DNA of 64,000 bases from Maritimibacter sp. (GTDB lineage Bacteria; Pseudomonadota; Alphaproteobacteria; Rhodobacterales; Rhodobacteraceae). Position 1 is the first letter of the stretch. Each line of letters opens with the position of its first letter. Positions 52,091-59,927 of this stretch are shown here, piece after piece. The translations under genes and the position numbers were made by a program. Under the pieces are notes generated by a model, which was given only the letters and a program-made list of their open reading frames with translations, made no database searches and was not told where the DNA came from. The stretch lies in assembly GCA_017792445.1 (NCBI GenBank), contig CP051232.1:4128001-4192000 (forward strand), given 5' to 3'.

Positions 52091-53182
52091 ATGGCGATTA
52101 TCAGAGGCACAAGTGCGGGTGAGATGCTTTTCGGCACAAAGGCCGAGGACAACTCTATCGCCGGTAATGGTGGGAATGATCTCATATTCGGTCGGGGCGG
52201 CAACGATCTGCTGCTTGGCGGCAAGGGCAACGACGTGCTCTTCGGTCGCAACGGTCATGACGAGATGTATGGCGGCGCGGGCGACGACTATCTCAGCGGC
52301 GGGAACGGGCGCGACACGCTGAGCGGCGACAAGGGCAACGACACGCTGCGCGGCGGCAATGGCAACGATACCTTCGTGATCAATGCCAATCTGGCGGGAG
52401 ACGGCGTAAAGCAAATCGCCGATTTCGACATCGACCGCTCTCTGCGCCGGATGACCTTCGACGACACGCTGGAGCTGTCAAACGCGGGCGGGCATTCCTT
52501 TGTGTTTCAAGAGACCGTCGACGGCAACATCGAGCTGTATATCGACGGCGAGCTGACCGCCGTCATCAACGGCTCGCGGGGAAGCACCTTCTCGGCCGCC
52601 GATCTTCTTTCGGCAACCGAGTTCAGTGGCGGCTCGCCCAGTTCGGTGTCGCTGCTGGATGCGGACGGGAACGCGATCAAATACACGATCTCCGGCACCA
52701 GCGAGGACGATCAGCTTTCCGGCGTGCCGGGGATTTCCAACACGATCGCTGGCAATGACGGCGGTGACCTGATCTCTGGGCGGGGCAAGGCGGATGTCCT
52801 GCTGGGCAACAGCGGCAACGACACGCTGATGGGAACGAACGGCAACGACACGCTTTTCGGCGGCGGTGACGACGACGATCTGCATGGCGGAAACGGCGCC
52901 GACCTGCTTAACGGCGACAAGGGCGCGGACACGCTGGAAGGCGGAAACGGCGCGGACACGTTTGTCTTCAACGTCAAACACGCCGGGACCGGCGTCGACA
53001 CGGTTACGGATTTCGATCTTGCCGAGGGCGACACGCTATCGTTCATGAACGTCACCGGCACGCTGAGCGCAACGCAGGACGGCGCCGACGTTCTGATCGA
53101 GCATGACGGCGCGTTGCTGGTGGTCATCGAAACCACCGACGCGACCGACATGGCGGCCTTCGTGGACAACGTGTTCGTGTAA
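52091..53182 (+). CDS. RTX calcium-binding repeat protein
   Basis: 363 residues, ATG at 52091 after GGGGG. Two nearly equal halves each carry a block of GGxGNDxLxG nonapeptides (residues about 28-100 and 218-290: GNDLIFGRGGNDLLLGG; GNDTLMGTNGNDTLFGG) followed by a beta-rich stretch ending in TFVINANLAGDGVKQIADFD or TFVFNVKHAGTGVDTVTDFD. The halves resemble each other, so the gene arose by internal duplication. RTX repeats bind calcium and guide type I secretion through an uncleaved C-terminus. No signal peptide and no toxin domain are seen. A secreted adhesin or matrix protein is likely. Confidence 0.88.
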   Translation: MAIIRGTSAGEMLFGTKAEDNSIAGNGGNDLIFGRGGNDLLLGGKGNDVLFGRNGHDEMYGGAGDDYLSGGNGRDTLSGDKGNDTLRGGNGNDTFVINANLAGDGVKQIADFDIDRSLRRMTFDDTLELSNAGGHSFVFQETVDGNIELYIDGELTAVINGSRGSTFSAADLLSATEFSGGSPSSVSLLDADGNAIKYTISGTSEDDQLSGVPGISNTIAGNDGGDLISGRGKADVLLGNSGNDTLMGTNGNDTLFGGGDDDDLHGGNGADLLNGDKGADTLEGGNGADTFVFNVKHAGTGVDTVTDFDLAEGDTLSFMNVTGTLSATQDGADVLIEHDGALLVVIETTDATDMAAFVDNVFV

Positions 53183-53208
53183 AGACACGACGGGCGGACG
53201 GCGCTTTC

Positions 53209-54330
53209 CTAGTAGGCGCCGTCCTCCAGCACACCGTCGCGGCTCATCTGCGCATAGAGGAGCCCTTCGCGCAGGCCCCGGTCGGCGACCGACAGCCGGT
53301 CGGTCGGCCAGACCCGCAAAAGCGCCTGCAGGATCGCCGCGCCCGACATGATCAGCGCGTGGCGGTCGCGGCCGATGCGCGGGTCGGCCCGGCGGCCAGC
53401 GGGGCCAAGGGCAAGATAGTCGCGGATCACCTTCTCGATCTGGTCCGAGGTCATCCGCAGCCCGTCGACCTTGTTGCGGTCATACCGCTTCAGGCCCAGA
53501 TGGCTGGCCGCAACCGTGGTCACGGTGCCCGAGGTGCCGATGATCTGGAAGCCTTCCTTCTGCTGGATCTGCTCGTAGGGCGAAAAGTCGATCAGCTTTT
53601 CCTCGAAGAACCAGCTCATCAGCGCGTATCGCGCCGCGTCGTCGTCGACGTCGTGAAACTGGTCCCGCAGCGTCGCCACCCCCAACGGGACCGAGATCCA
53701 GTCGACCACCTTCGCATGGGCGAACGGGCTTTCCGTCGGCTTGAAGCCGCTGTGCAGCCGCATGATCGCACGCGGCCTGTCGAGGCGCGGCACCTGCGTC
53801 ATGTCGATCCACACAAGCTCGGTCGAGCCGCCGCCGATATCGACCACCAGCAGTTGTTCGGTCTTGGTGGACACCAGCGGCGCACAGCTGACCACGGCAA
53901 GCCGCGCTTCTTCCTCGGGTTCGATGATTTCCAGCGCCAGCCCGGTTTCGTTCCGGATGTAGGACATGAACTCGCCCGCGTTGGTCGCCCGGCGGCACGC
54001 CTCTGTCGCGACCAGCCGCATGCGGCGGACGTCGTGTTTTACCAGCTTGCGCTTGCAGATCTTCAACGCCTGCACGGTCCGCGCCATCGAGGCGCGCGAC
54101 AGGCGGCCCGACCGTTCCAACCCGGCGCCAAGCTGCACCGACTTGGAAAAGCTGTCGACCACGTGAAACTGGCTGCCCTTGGGTTGGGCAATCAGCATTC
54201 TGCAACTGTTCGTCCCAAGATCCAGCGCAGCATACAGTTCCGCCGGATCCGGACGTGCCGGTGCGGGTGGCTCGACCGGGACGGGCCCCGGGAGCGCGCC
54301 CCCACCACCGGCAGGACGCTTGGGCGCCAT
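53209..54330 (-). CDS. Ppx/GppA family phosphatase
   Basis: 373 residues from the ATG at 54330, which has GGAGG eight bases upstream; an ATG at 54345 is possible. After a Pro-rich N-terminal 25 residues the ASKHA domain begins: YAALDLGTNSCRMLIAQP, VVDIGGGSTELVWID and IIGTSGTVTTVAA. It hydrolyses polyphosphate or (p)ppGpp, affecting stress responses. The conserved downstream neighbour rlmE is displaced by the RTX gene, which stands between them in opposite orientation. Confidence 0.9.
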   Translation of the reverse strand: MAPKRPAGGGGALPGPVPVEPPAPARPDPAELYAALDLGTNSCRMLIAQPKGSQFHVVDSFSKSVQLGAGLERSGRLSRASMARTVQALKICKRKLVKHDVRRMRLVATEACRRATNAGEFMSYIRNETGLALEIIEPEEEARLAVVSCAPLVSTKTEQLLVVDIGGGSTELVWIDMTQVPRLDRPRAIMRLHSGFKPTESPFAHAKVVDWISVPLGVATLRDQFHDVDDDAARYALMSWFFEEKLIDFSPYEQIQQKEGFQIIGTSGTVTTVAASHLGLKRYDRNKVDGLRMTSDQIEKVIRDYLALGPAGRRADPRIGRDRHALIMSGAAILQALLRVWPTDRLSVADRGLREGLLYAQMSRDGVLEDGAY

Positions 54331-54573
54331 GATACCGCCCTCCAACTCTGGTTGAGATCAAGAGTATGGGGCGCGCATGCGAGTAGCAAGGAAAAGCAGC
54401 CGCCGGCACACATGTTTGTCATGAGGAATTATTCGGCAACCCGCGCATTCGGGTCCGGTGCCAAGGGGATAGGCACCAGGGCATCCGTCGCATCACGCGC
54501 ATCGAGTGTCGAAATCCGCCGCAAATCAGGGCAGGCTCGCGCGTAGAACCAAATCAGGCTGAAGGAATCGCGC

Positions 54574-54870
54574 ATGGCCCGTGTCACAATCGTCTACTGG
54601 CGGGACATCCCCGCGCAGGTGATCGTCGGCAAGGGACGCCGCGGCGCCAAGGCCCCGTTGCCCGAACGCTTCGAACAGGCGATCGACCGGGCAGCGATGA
54701 AAGTTGGTGCTCGGGACACGGACGCCTATCTGGCAGAGTGGCGCAAGGGAGAGCCTTACGAGGTGGATGCGCCCGACGACGAGGCCGCGACGGCGGAAGC
54801 CGCGCGCCTTGATGCCGAGTACGACAGCGGCCGGCTGAAGGCCCTGATCGAGAACGACGGATGGGCATGA
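54574..54870 (+). CDS. "Virulence factor" family small protein
   Basis: 98 residues, ATG at 54574 with AAGGA upstream. VTIVYWRDIPAQVIVGKGRRGAKAPLPERFEQAIDRAAMKV is the family hallmark. Despite the database name, its members occur in one-carbon gene clusters of Rhodobacterales next to MTHFR and methyltetrahydrofolate methyltransferase genes, as here. Role unknown. It is the first gene of the operon, 26 bases before the MTHFR-like gene. Confidence 0.85.
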   Translation: MARVTIVYWRDIPAQVIVGKGRRGAKAPLPERFEQAIDRAAMKVGARDTDAYLAEWRKGEPYEVDAPDDEAATAEAARLDAEYDSGRLKALIENDGWA

Positions 54871-54896
54871 GCCCGAGAGACTTAGGGAGGGCCGTG

Positions 54897-55823
54897 ATGG
54901 CATTGCTCAAATTCCGCAGGAAAGACACCGAACCCCGGACCGGCGGCCCGGAGGTTCGTGCGTTCCTGCAGGGCTATTCGATCGAGGTCATGCCCCGCAC
55001 CGCCGCCAAGGTCGAGGATTTCAAGGCGCTGCTGCCCGAGGGCACCCGCGTCTATATCGCCCATATCGAGGGCACTCCGATCGAAGAGATGGTCGCCACC
55101 GCGAAGCGTCTTGCCGAAGACGGCTATCCGGTGATGCCGCACTTCCCGGCCCGGATCATCAAGGACAAGGCGACGCTTGCCGACTGGATCGCCCGGTATC
55201 AGGGCGAGGCCGGTGTCGATCAGGCGCTGATGCTGGCGGGCGGCGTGTCCGAGCCGCATGGCGAGTTCCACTCGTCCATGCAGCTGCTGGAGACCGGGCT
55301 GTTCGACAAGGCGTGCTTCAAGCGCCTGCATGTCGCGGGCCACCCCGAGGGCAACAAGGACATCGACCCGGACGGGTCCGACCGCAACGTCGCCGACGCG
55401 CTGCGCTGGAAGCAGGCGTTCTCGGAACGCACCGACGCCCGGATGGCCATCGCCACGCAATTCGCCTTCGAGGCGGACCCGATCATCGCCTGGGCGAACC
55501 GCCTGCAGGCCGAGGGCATCGCCCTGCCCGTCCACATCGGCATCGCCGGTCCAGCGAAGCTGCAAACGCTGATCAAGTTCGCCATCGCCTGCGGCGTCGG
55601 CCCTTCGTTGAAGGTGCTGCAAAAGCGCGCGATGGACGTGACCAAGCTGGTGCTGCCCTACGAGCCCGACGACGTGCTGGCCGGTCTCGCCGCGCAAAAG
55701 GCCGCGAACCCCGGCTTCGGCATCGAGCAGGTGCATTTCTTCCCGCTGGGCGGCATCAAGACCTGCGCCGAATACGCCAACAGCCGCGCCGGAACCGCAG
55801 GAGCGGTGCAGGTGGCGCACTGA
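54897..55823 (+). CDS. Divergent methylenetetrahydrofolate reductase (short type)
   Basis: 308 residues from the ATG at 54897 with GGGAGG upstream. It lacks the usual SFEFFPP start of MetF but keeps the TIM-barrel layout: RVYIAHIEGTPIEEMVATAKRLAEDGYPVMPHFPAR, QALMLAGGVSEPHGEF and ATQFAFEADPIIAWANRLQA. It should interconvert methylene- and methyl-tetrahydrofolate with FAD. The stop overlaps the HAD gene start by one base. Together with the downstream methyltransferase it would feed or oxidise methyl groups, possibly from betaine-type substrates. Confidence 0.82.
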   Translation: MALLKFRRKDTEPRTGGPEVRAFLQGYSIEVMPRTAAKVEDFKALLPEGTRVYIAHIEGTPIEEMVATAKRLAEDGYPVMPHFPARIIKDKATLADWIARYQGEAGVDQALMLAGGVSEPHGEFHSSMQLLETGLFDKACFKRLHVAGHPEGNKDIDPDGSDRNVADALRWKQAFSERTDARMAIATQFAFEADPIIAWANRLQAEGIALPVHIGIAGPAKLQTLIKFAIACGVGPSLKVLQKRAMDVTKLVLPYEPDDVLAGLAAQKAANPGFGIEQVHFFPLGGIKTCAEYANSRAGTAGAVQVAH

Positions 55824-56485
55824 TGCCATCGGCCTTCCTGTTCGACCTCGACGGCACGCTGCTGGACAGCGACCCATTGCATTGCGCGGTGTTCATCGAA
55901 TTGCTCGCCGAGTACGGGCTTGAGGCCGACGAGGCCTTCTACCGCACACATATCCACGGGCGTCACAACAGCCAGGTCTTCTCGGAACTTCTGCCGTCCG
56001 AGGATCCGCACCGCATGGACGTGGAGAAAGAGCGCCGGTTTCGTGAAAGCCTTGCCGGCGTGACGGTCGACCCGATGCCGGGGCTGGTGCGGCTGCTGGA
56101 TCGCGCCGCCACCGCTGGCGTTCCGGTCGCCGTCGCGACCAACGCGCCGCGTGACAACGCCGAGGCGATGCTGAACGCCATCGGCCTGCGCCATCGTTTC
56201 GGCACCGTGGTCAGCGCCGACGATGTCGACAACGTCAAACCCGCGCCCGACGTCTATCTGTCCGCCGCCGCTGGCATCGGCGCCGACCCGGCCCGGGCGC
56301 TGGCCTTCGAGGACAGCCCCTCGGGCCTGCGGGCCGCCCGCGCTTCGGGCGCGACGGTGATCGGCCTGTCCACCACCCTGTCCGACGAAGAGTTGCGCCA
56401 CCACGGCGCACATCACGTCATCCGCAATTACGAAGACCCCGCGCTCGAGCCGCTGCTCGGCCTTTCCACAGGAGCCCTCTCATGA
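55823..56485 (+). CDS. HAD family hydrolase (beta-phosphoglucomutase/phosphatase-like)
   Basis: 220 residues. FLFDLDGTLLDSDPLHCAVF holds the nucleophile Asp8 and Asp10, VAVATNAPRDNAEAML is motif II and VKPAPDVYLSAAAG (Lys) plus LAFEDSPSGLRAARASGATVIGL motif III/IV. A cap domain lies between motifs I and II. The start codon shares its A with the stop of the MTHFR-like gene and its own stop overlaps the methyltransferase start by 4 bases. Its place in a one-carbon operon is unexplained; it may repair a phosphorylated by-product. Confidence 0.83.
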   Translation: MPSAFLFDLDGTLLDSDPLHCAVFIELLAEYGLEADEAFYRTHIHGRHNSQVFSELLPSEDPHRMDVEKERRFRESLAGVTVDPMPGLVRLLDRAATAGVPVAVATNAPRDNAEAMLNAIGLRHRFGTVVSADDVDNVKPAPDVYLSAAAGIGADPARALAFEDSPSGLRAARASGATVIGLSTTLSDEELRHHGAHHVIRNYEDPALEPLLGLSTGALS

Positions 56486-57471
56486 CCCGCACAACCGTCG
56501 AGTCGAAGACCAAGACCGTCACCATCGGTTTTGACGAGCCCTTCTGCGTCATCGGCGAGCGCATCAACCCCACCGGGCGCAAGAAGCTGGCGGCAGAGCT
56601 TGAGATGGGCGATTTTTCGACCGTCGAGAAGGATGCGCTGGAACAGGTGGCCTGCGGCGCAATGGTCCTGGACGTGAACTCTGGCGCGGTCTTCACCAAC
56701 AAGATGGCCGAGGACCCGCGCTACGCCGACAACAACTTTGTCGAGCCGATGCTGATGAAGCAGCTGATCGAGAAGGTGCAGGCGACAGTCGACGTGCCGC
56801 TTTGCATCGACTCGTCGGTGCCGGGCGCGCTGGAGAACGGGCTGGCGATGGCCGAAGGGCGTCCGCTGCTGAACTCGGTGACGGGCGAGGAAGAACGTCT
56901 GGAACTGGTCCTGCCGCTGGTCAAGAAATACAATGTGCCGGTGGTGGCGATCTCGAACGACGACACCGGCATTTCGGAAGATCCCGACGTGCGCTTCGCG
57001 GTGGCCAAGAAGATCGTCGAACGCGCCGCCGACTTCGGCATTCCCGCGCATGACATCGTGGTGGACCCGCTGGTGATGCCGGTGGGCGCGATGGCGTCCG
57101 CCGGGCAGCAGGTCTTCACCCTCGTCCGCCGCCTGCGCGACGAGTTGGGCGTGAACACGACCTGCGGCGCGTCGAACATCTCGTTCGGCCTGCCGCATCG
57201 CCACGGGATCAACGCGGCCTTCCTGCCGATGGCGATCTGCGCGGGCATGACCTCGGCGATCATGAACCCGGTGCGGTCGGTCGAGATGGAGGCGATCCGC
57301 GCCGCCAACTTCCTGATGAACAACGACCCGAACGGCGGCGAATGGATCAAGTTCTCCCGCGTGCTGGACGCGGTCGACGGCGGCGAAAGCTTCGTCGACG
57401 CCTCGAAAGCCGCGATGTCGGCGGGCGGCGGCCGGGGCGGTCGCCGTGGCGGACGGCGACGCGCGGGTTAA
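56482..57471 (+). CDS. Methyltetrahydrofolate:corrinoid methyltransferase (pterin-binding family)
   Basis: 329 residues. A pterin-binding TIM barrel: FCVIGERINPTGRKKLAAELEMGDF, ALEQVACGAMVLDVNSGAVF, VDVPLCIDSSVPGALENGLAM, LLNSVTGEEERLELVLPLVKKY and SFGLPHRHGINAAFLPMAI. It transfers methyl between methyl-tetrahydrofolate and a corrinoid protein, as in MtrH/AcsE-like enzymes. The corrinoid protein itself is not in this window. The C-terminal [15 protein letters not shown] tail is Gly/Arg-rich and unusual. Confidence 0.88.
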   Translation: MTRTTVESKTKTVTIGFDEPFCVIGERINPTGRKKLAAELEMGDFSTVEKDALEQVACGAMVLDVNSGAVFTNKMAEDPRYADNNFVEPMLMKQLIEKVQATVDVPLCIDSSVPGALENGLAMAEGRPLLNSVTGEEERLELVLPLVKKYNVPVVAISNDDTGISEDPDVRFAVAKKIVERAADFGIPAHDIVVDPLVMPVGAMASAGQQVFTLVRRLRDELGVNTTCGASNISFGLPHRHGINAAFLPMAICAGMTSAIMNPVRSVEMEAIRAANFLMNNDPNGGEWIKFSRVLDAVDGGESFVDASKAAMSAGGGRGGRRGGRRRAG

Positions 57472-57505
57472 GGCCCGCTTAACCAATGTCTGCGACGATC
57501 CGGCC

Positions 57506-57739
57506 ATGCGGAACCGGATCGTCGAGAAACCCATCGGACAGGACTGGCTGGACCAGATCTTTCGCAGCCGCGCGGCGATGAGCGGCGGCGTGGTGCGACG
57601 CCGGTTGGCGGATGTCGAGCGCGAGATCGGCGTGGCGACGCTGGAGCTTGAGGTACGGCGGCGCGGGTTTCACATGATCGAATGCAGCGACCAACTGGTG
57701 ATCGCCTGCTGCCCGAAGCCGGTGAAGATCATCTGCTAA
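57506..57739 (+). CDS. 77-residue conserved protein of unknown function
   Basis: 77 residues from the ATG at 57506 (MRNRIVEKPIGQDWLDQIF). A GTG at 57446 overlapping the previous gene is less likely. The product is mixed alpha/beta with RSRAAMSGGVVRRRLADVEREIG and a hydrophobic C-terminal strand FHMIECSDQLVIAC. I do not recognise it, but similar short proteins follow the methyltransferase gene in related genomes to my memory. It may belong to the one-carbon operon. Confidence 0.55.
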   Translation: MRNRIVEKPIGQDWLDQIFRSRAAMSGGVVRRRLADVEREIGVATLELEVRRRGFHMIECSDQLVIACCPKPVKIIC

Positions 57740-57751
57740 GCATCTAGAATT

Positions 57752-57826
57752 ACGATCTTCTAGAAGATCGTGTTCACCATGAATTTCTAGAAATTCATGG
57801 AAAACAGGTTCTTCTGGAAGAACCTG
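57752..57826. repeat. Three consecutive palindromes with shared TTCT(A/G)GAA centre
   Basis: 57752-57771 is a perfect 20-base palindrome (ACGATCTTCTAGAAGATCGT). 57777-57800 is a perfect 24-base palindrome centred on TTCTAGAA. 57805-57826 has 10-base arms (CAGGTTCTTC/GAAGAACCTG) around TG. The arms differ but the TTCT(A/G)GAA core is the same in all three. They fill the convergent gap between the 77-residue gene and holC. On the minus strand the third is followed by TTTT, so it may terminate holC. Confidence 0.8.
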
Positions 57827-58297
57827 CTACTTCGACCCGCCGCTTTCCGCCTTCTTCGCCCAGGCCCCGTCTTCCTGGCTCCAGTACTGCGCCGCGCAGC
57901 CCGCGCCGGTCAGCTTTCGCCACTGGTCCCGGGCGATCTCGACCGCCGTGTGGTCGTTGCCGTCAAACAGGATGCACACCCTTTCCAGCGTGTTGACCTC
58001 TTCCGGCGTGACCTCGGCCCCGTCCACCGCCATCACGCAGGCCGCCCCATTCGGGCTGTCGGCTTCGGTCGTCAGCAGCACCGGCTGGTCCTTGTCGAAC
58101 GGACCGCCCGCCAGCCCATGCGGGAGGAAACCTTCGTCTCCCCCCAGCCACAGCTTGTCGTCCAGCCAGACCATCCGGTCCTTCGACCGTCCGCGCACCG
58201 CCACCCGCCAGCCCGCCTGCCGCGCGCGATCCAAGAGCGTCGGAAGCGTCGCCTCGAGCGGCGCGCGGGTCAGGTGGTAGAAATAGGCGGCGCCCAT
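57827..58297 (-). CDS. holC: DNA polymerase III chi subunit
   Basis: 156 residues. The N-terminus MGAAYFYHLTRAPLEATLPTLLDRARQAGWRVAVRG is the HolC pattern. WLGGDEGFLPHGLAGG and RVCILFDGNDHTAVEIARDQWRKL are also conserved. It links the clamp loader to SSB at the replication fork. It follows pepA on the minus strand, the same pepA-holC order as in E. coli. The stop lies at the third palindrome of the trio at 57752. Confidence 0.93.
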   Translation of the reverse strand: MGAAYFYHLTRAPLEATLPTLLDRARQAGWRVAVRGRSKDRMVWLDDKLWLGGDEGFLPHGLAGGPFDKDQPVLLTTEADSPNGAACVMAVDGAEVTPEEVNTLERVCILFDGNDHTAVEIARDQWRKLTGAGCAAQYWSQEDGAWAKKAESGGSK

Positions 58298-58331
58298 CCG
58301 GCTTTCCTGTCAGTGCGTTACGCGGCAAAGC

Positions 58332-59792
58332 TCACTTTTCGTAGCCGTCGGCGATCAACCGGTTCAGCGCCAGAACGCCCCAGCCGGTCGCACCCTTGGG
58401 GGCAAACTCGGTTCCCGCCGCGACGCTTGCCACACCGGCGATGTCGAGGTGGATCCACGGCACGTCCTCTTTCACGAAGCGCTGCAGGAACTGCGCCGCG
58501 GTGATCGAGCCCGCGGGACGGCCGCCGACGTTCTTCATGTCCGCGACGCGCGACTTCAGCTGCTTGTCGTAGGCCGGGGCCAGCGGCATCCGCCACGCGC
58601 CCTCGCCCTCGGCCTTCGCGGCCTTCAGGAACGCGTCGGCGATGCCGTCGTCGTTCGAGAAAACGCCCGCCATCTCGTGACCCAGCCCGATGATGATCGC
58701 GCCGGTCAGGGTGGCGAGGTTGATCATGCCCGTAGGCTTGAAGCGTTCCTGCGTGTACCAGAGCACGTCGCACAGAACGAGCCGGCCCTCGGCGTCGGTG
58801 TTGATCACTTCGACCGTGTCGCCCTTCATGGATTTCACCACGTCACCCGGACGCTGCGCCTTGCCGTCCGGCATGTTCTCGACAAGGCCAACAAGCCCCA
58901 CGACATTGGCCTTGGCCTTGCGCAGCGCCAGCGTCTTCATCACGCCCGACACGACGCCCGCGCCGCCCATGTCCATCGTCATGTCTTCCATGCCGCCGGC
59001 GGGCTTCAGGCTGATGCCGCCGGTGTCGAACACCACGCCCTTGCCGACCAGCGCGAAGGGCGCCTCGTCGGCGCCGCCCTTCCACTGCATGACCACGACC
59101 TTCGACGGGCTTTCGCTGCCCTGCCCGACGGCCAGCAGCGTGCGCATCCCGAGCTTCTCGAGTTCGTCCTCTTCCAGCACCTCGACCTCGACCCCGAGAT
59201 CCTTCAGCCCTTCCAGCCGTGCGGCGAATTCGGTGGTGGTCAGGATGTTCGACGGCTCGTTCACAAGGTCACGGGTGAAGAACACGCCTTCGGCCAGCGC
59301 CAGCACGCCCTCGGCCGAGACCTCCTCGGGTTTCGAGACCATTACCGTCACGCCGCCTTCGGCGTCCTTGTCCTTGGTCAGGTGGTCGGTGAAGTCATAG
59401 ACGCGCAGGGCGACGCCCAGCATGACGTCCTCGACCGACTTCAGGTTGCCCGCGACCAGCAGCAGGGGCTTGTGGCCCTTGGTGCGGCCTACCGCAGCGC
59501 CGGCCTTGCGCGCCTCCGACGCGTCGGCGCGGCGCGACAGCTTCACCACCTGCACCGCGTCGGCGGCCATCCCCACCGGGAACGCAAGGTCGGCCGCATC
59601 GCCTTCCTTCAGGCTCTCGAACGCCTTCGACCCCAGAAACCGCTCCAGCGCGCCTTTCGTCAGCCGGTTCACCCGGCGCGCGGGCTGCGACAGCTTGCCG
59701 TCGGGCTCGCAGAACAGCACGACACGGCCTTCGAAACCGGCAAGCGCGTCAAGGTCGAGGGCGGTGACATCAAGGGAAATGGGGGCGGTCAT
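58332..59792 (-). CDS. pepA: Leucyl aminopeptidase
   Basis: 486 residues, typical length. The C-terminal catalytic domain carries GKGVVFDTGGISLKPAGGMEDMTMDMGGAG (Lys and Asp metal ligands) and the PepA signature NTDAEGRLVLCDVLWY, then KPTGMINLATLTGAIIIGLG. A dimetal cytosolic enzyme cutting N-terminal leucine and other residues; in enterics the protein also binds DNA. It is divergent from lptF across 135 bases and upstream of holC by 34 bases. Confidence 0.97.
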   Translation of the reverse strand: MTAPISLDVTALDLDALAGFEGRVVLFCEPDGKLSQPARRVNRLTKGALERFLGSKAFESLKEGDAADLAFPVGMAADAVQVVKLSRRADASEARKAGAAVGRTKGHKPLLLVAGNLKSVEDVMLGVALRVYDFTDHLTKDKDAEGGVTVMVSKPEEVSAEGVLALAEGVFFTRDLVNEPSNILTTTEFAARLEGLKDLGVEVEVLEEDELEKLGMRTLLAVGQGSESPSKVVVMQWKGGADEAPFALVGKGVVFDTGGISLKPAGGMEDMTMDMGGAGVVSGVMKTLALRKAKANVVGLVGLVENMPDGKAQRPGDVVKSMKGDTVEVINTDAEGRLVLCDVLWYTQERFKPTGMINLATLTGAIIIGLGHEMAGVFSNDDGIADAFLKAAKAEGEGAWRMPLAPAYDKQLKSRVADMKNVGGRPAGSITAAQFLQRFVKEDVPWIHLDIAGVASVAAGTEFAPKGATGWGVLALNRLIADGYEK

Positions 59793-59927
59793 ACATGCGT
59801 CTCCTGGTAGGGTTACACCTTACCTATCCCCCGCACCCGGCATTTGCCAGTTATCAGTTTTCCCGCCCCGGCAACTGCATTAAGGTGGCTGGAAAAACCC
59901 CTCAAGGGCAGTCGGCGGTCGGAAAGT

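Noticed and set aside
52091-53182. RTX gene as a cytotoxin
   Set aside because: Only calcium-binding repeats and beta-rich segments are seen; no toxin or acylation domain and no nearby type I secretion genes.
57446-57505. GTG start for the 77-residue gene
   Set aside because: It would overlap the methyltransferase gene by 26 bases without a ribosome site; ATG 57506 is the better start.
57752-57800. Reading the TTCTAGAA palindromes as heat-shock or LexA sites
   Set aside because: The core resembles eukaryotic heat-shock elements only by chance, alphaproteobacterial LexA sites (GTTC-N7-GTTC) do not match, and the position is between gene ends, not before promoters.
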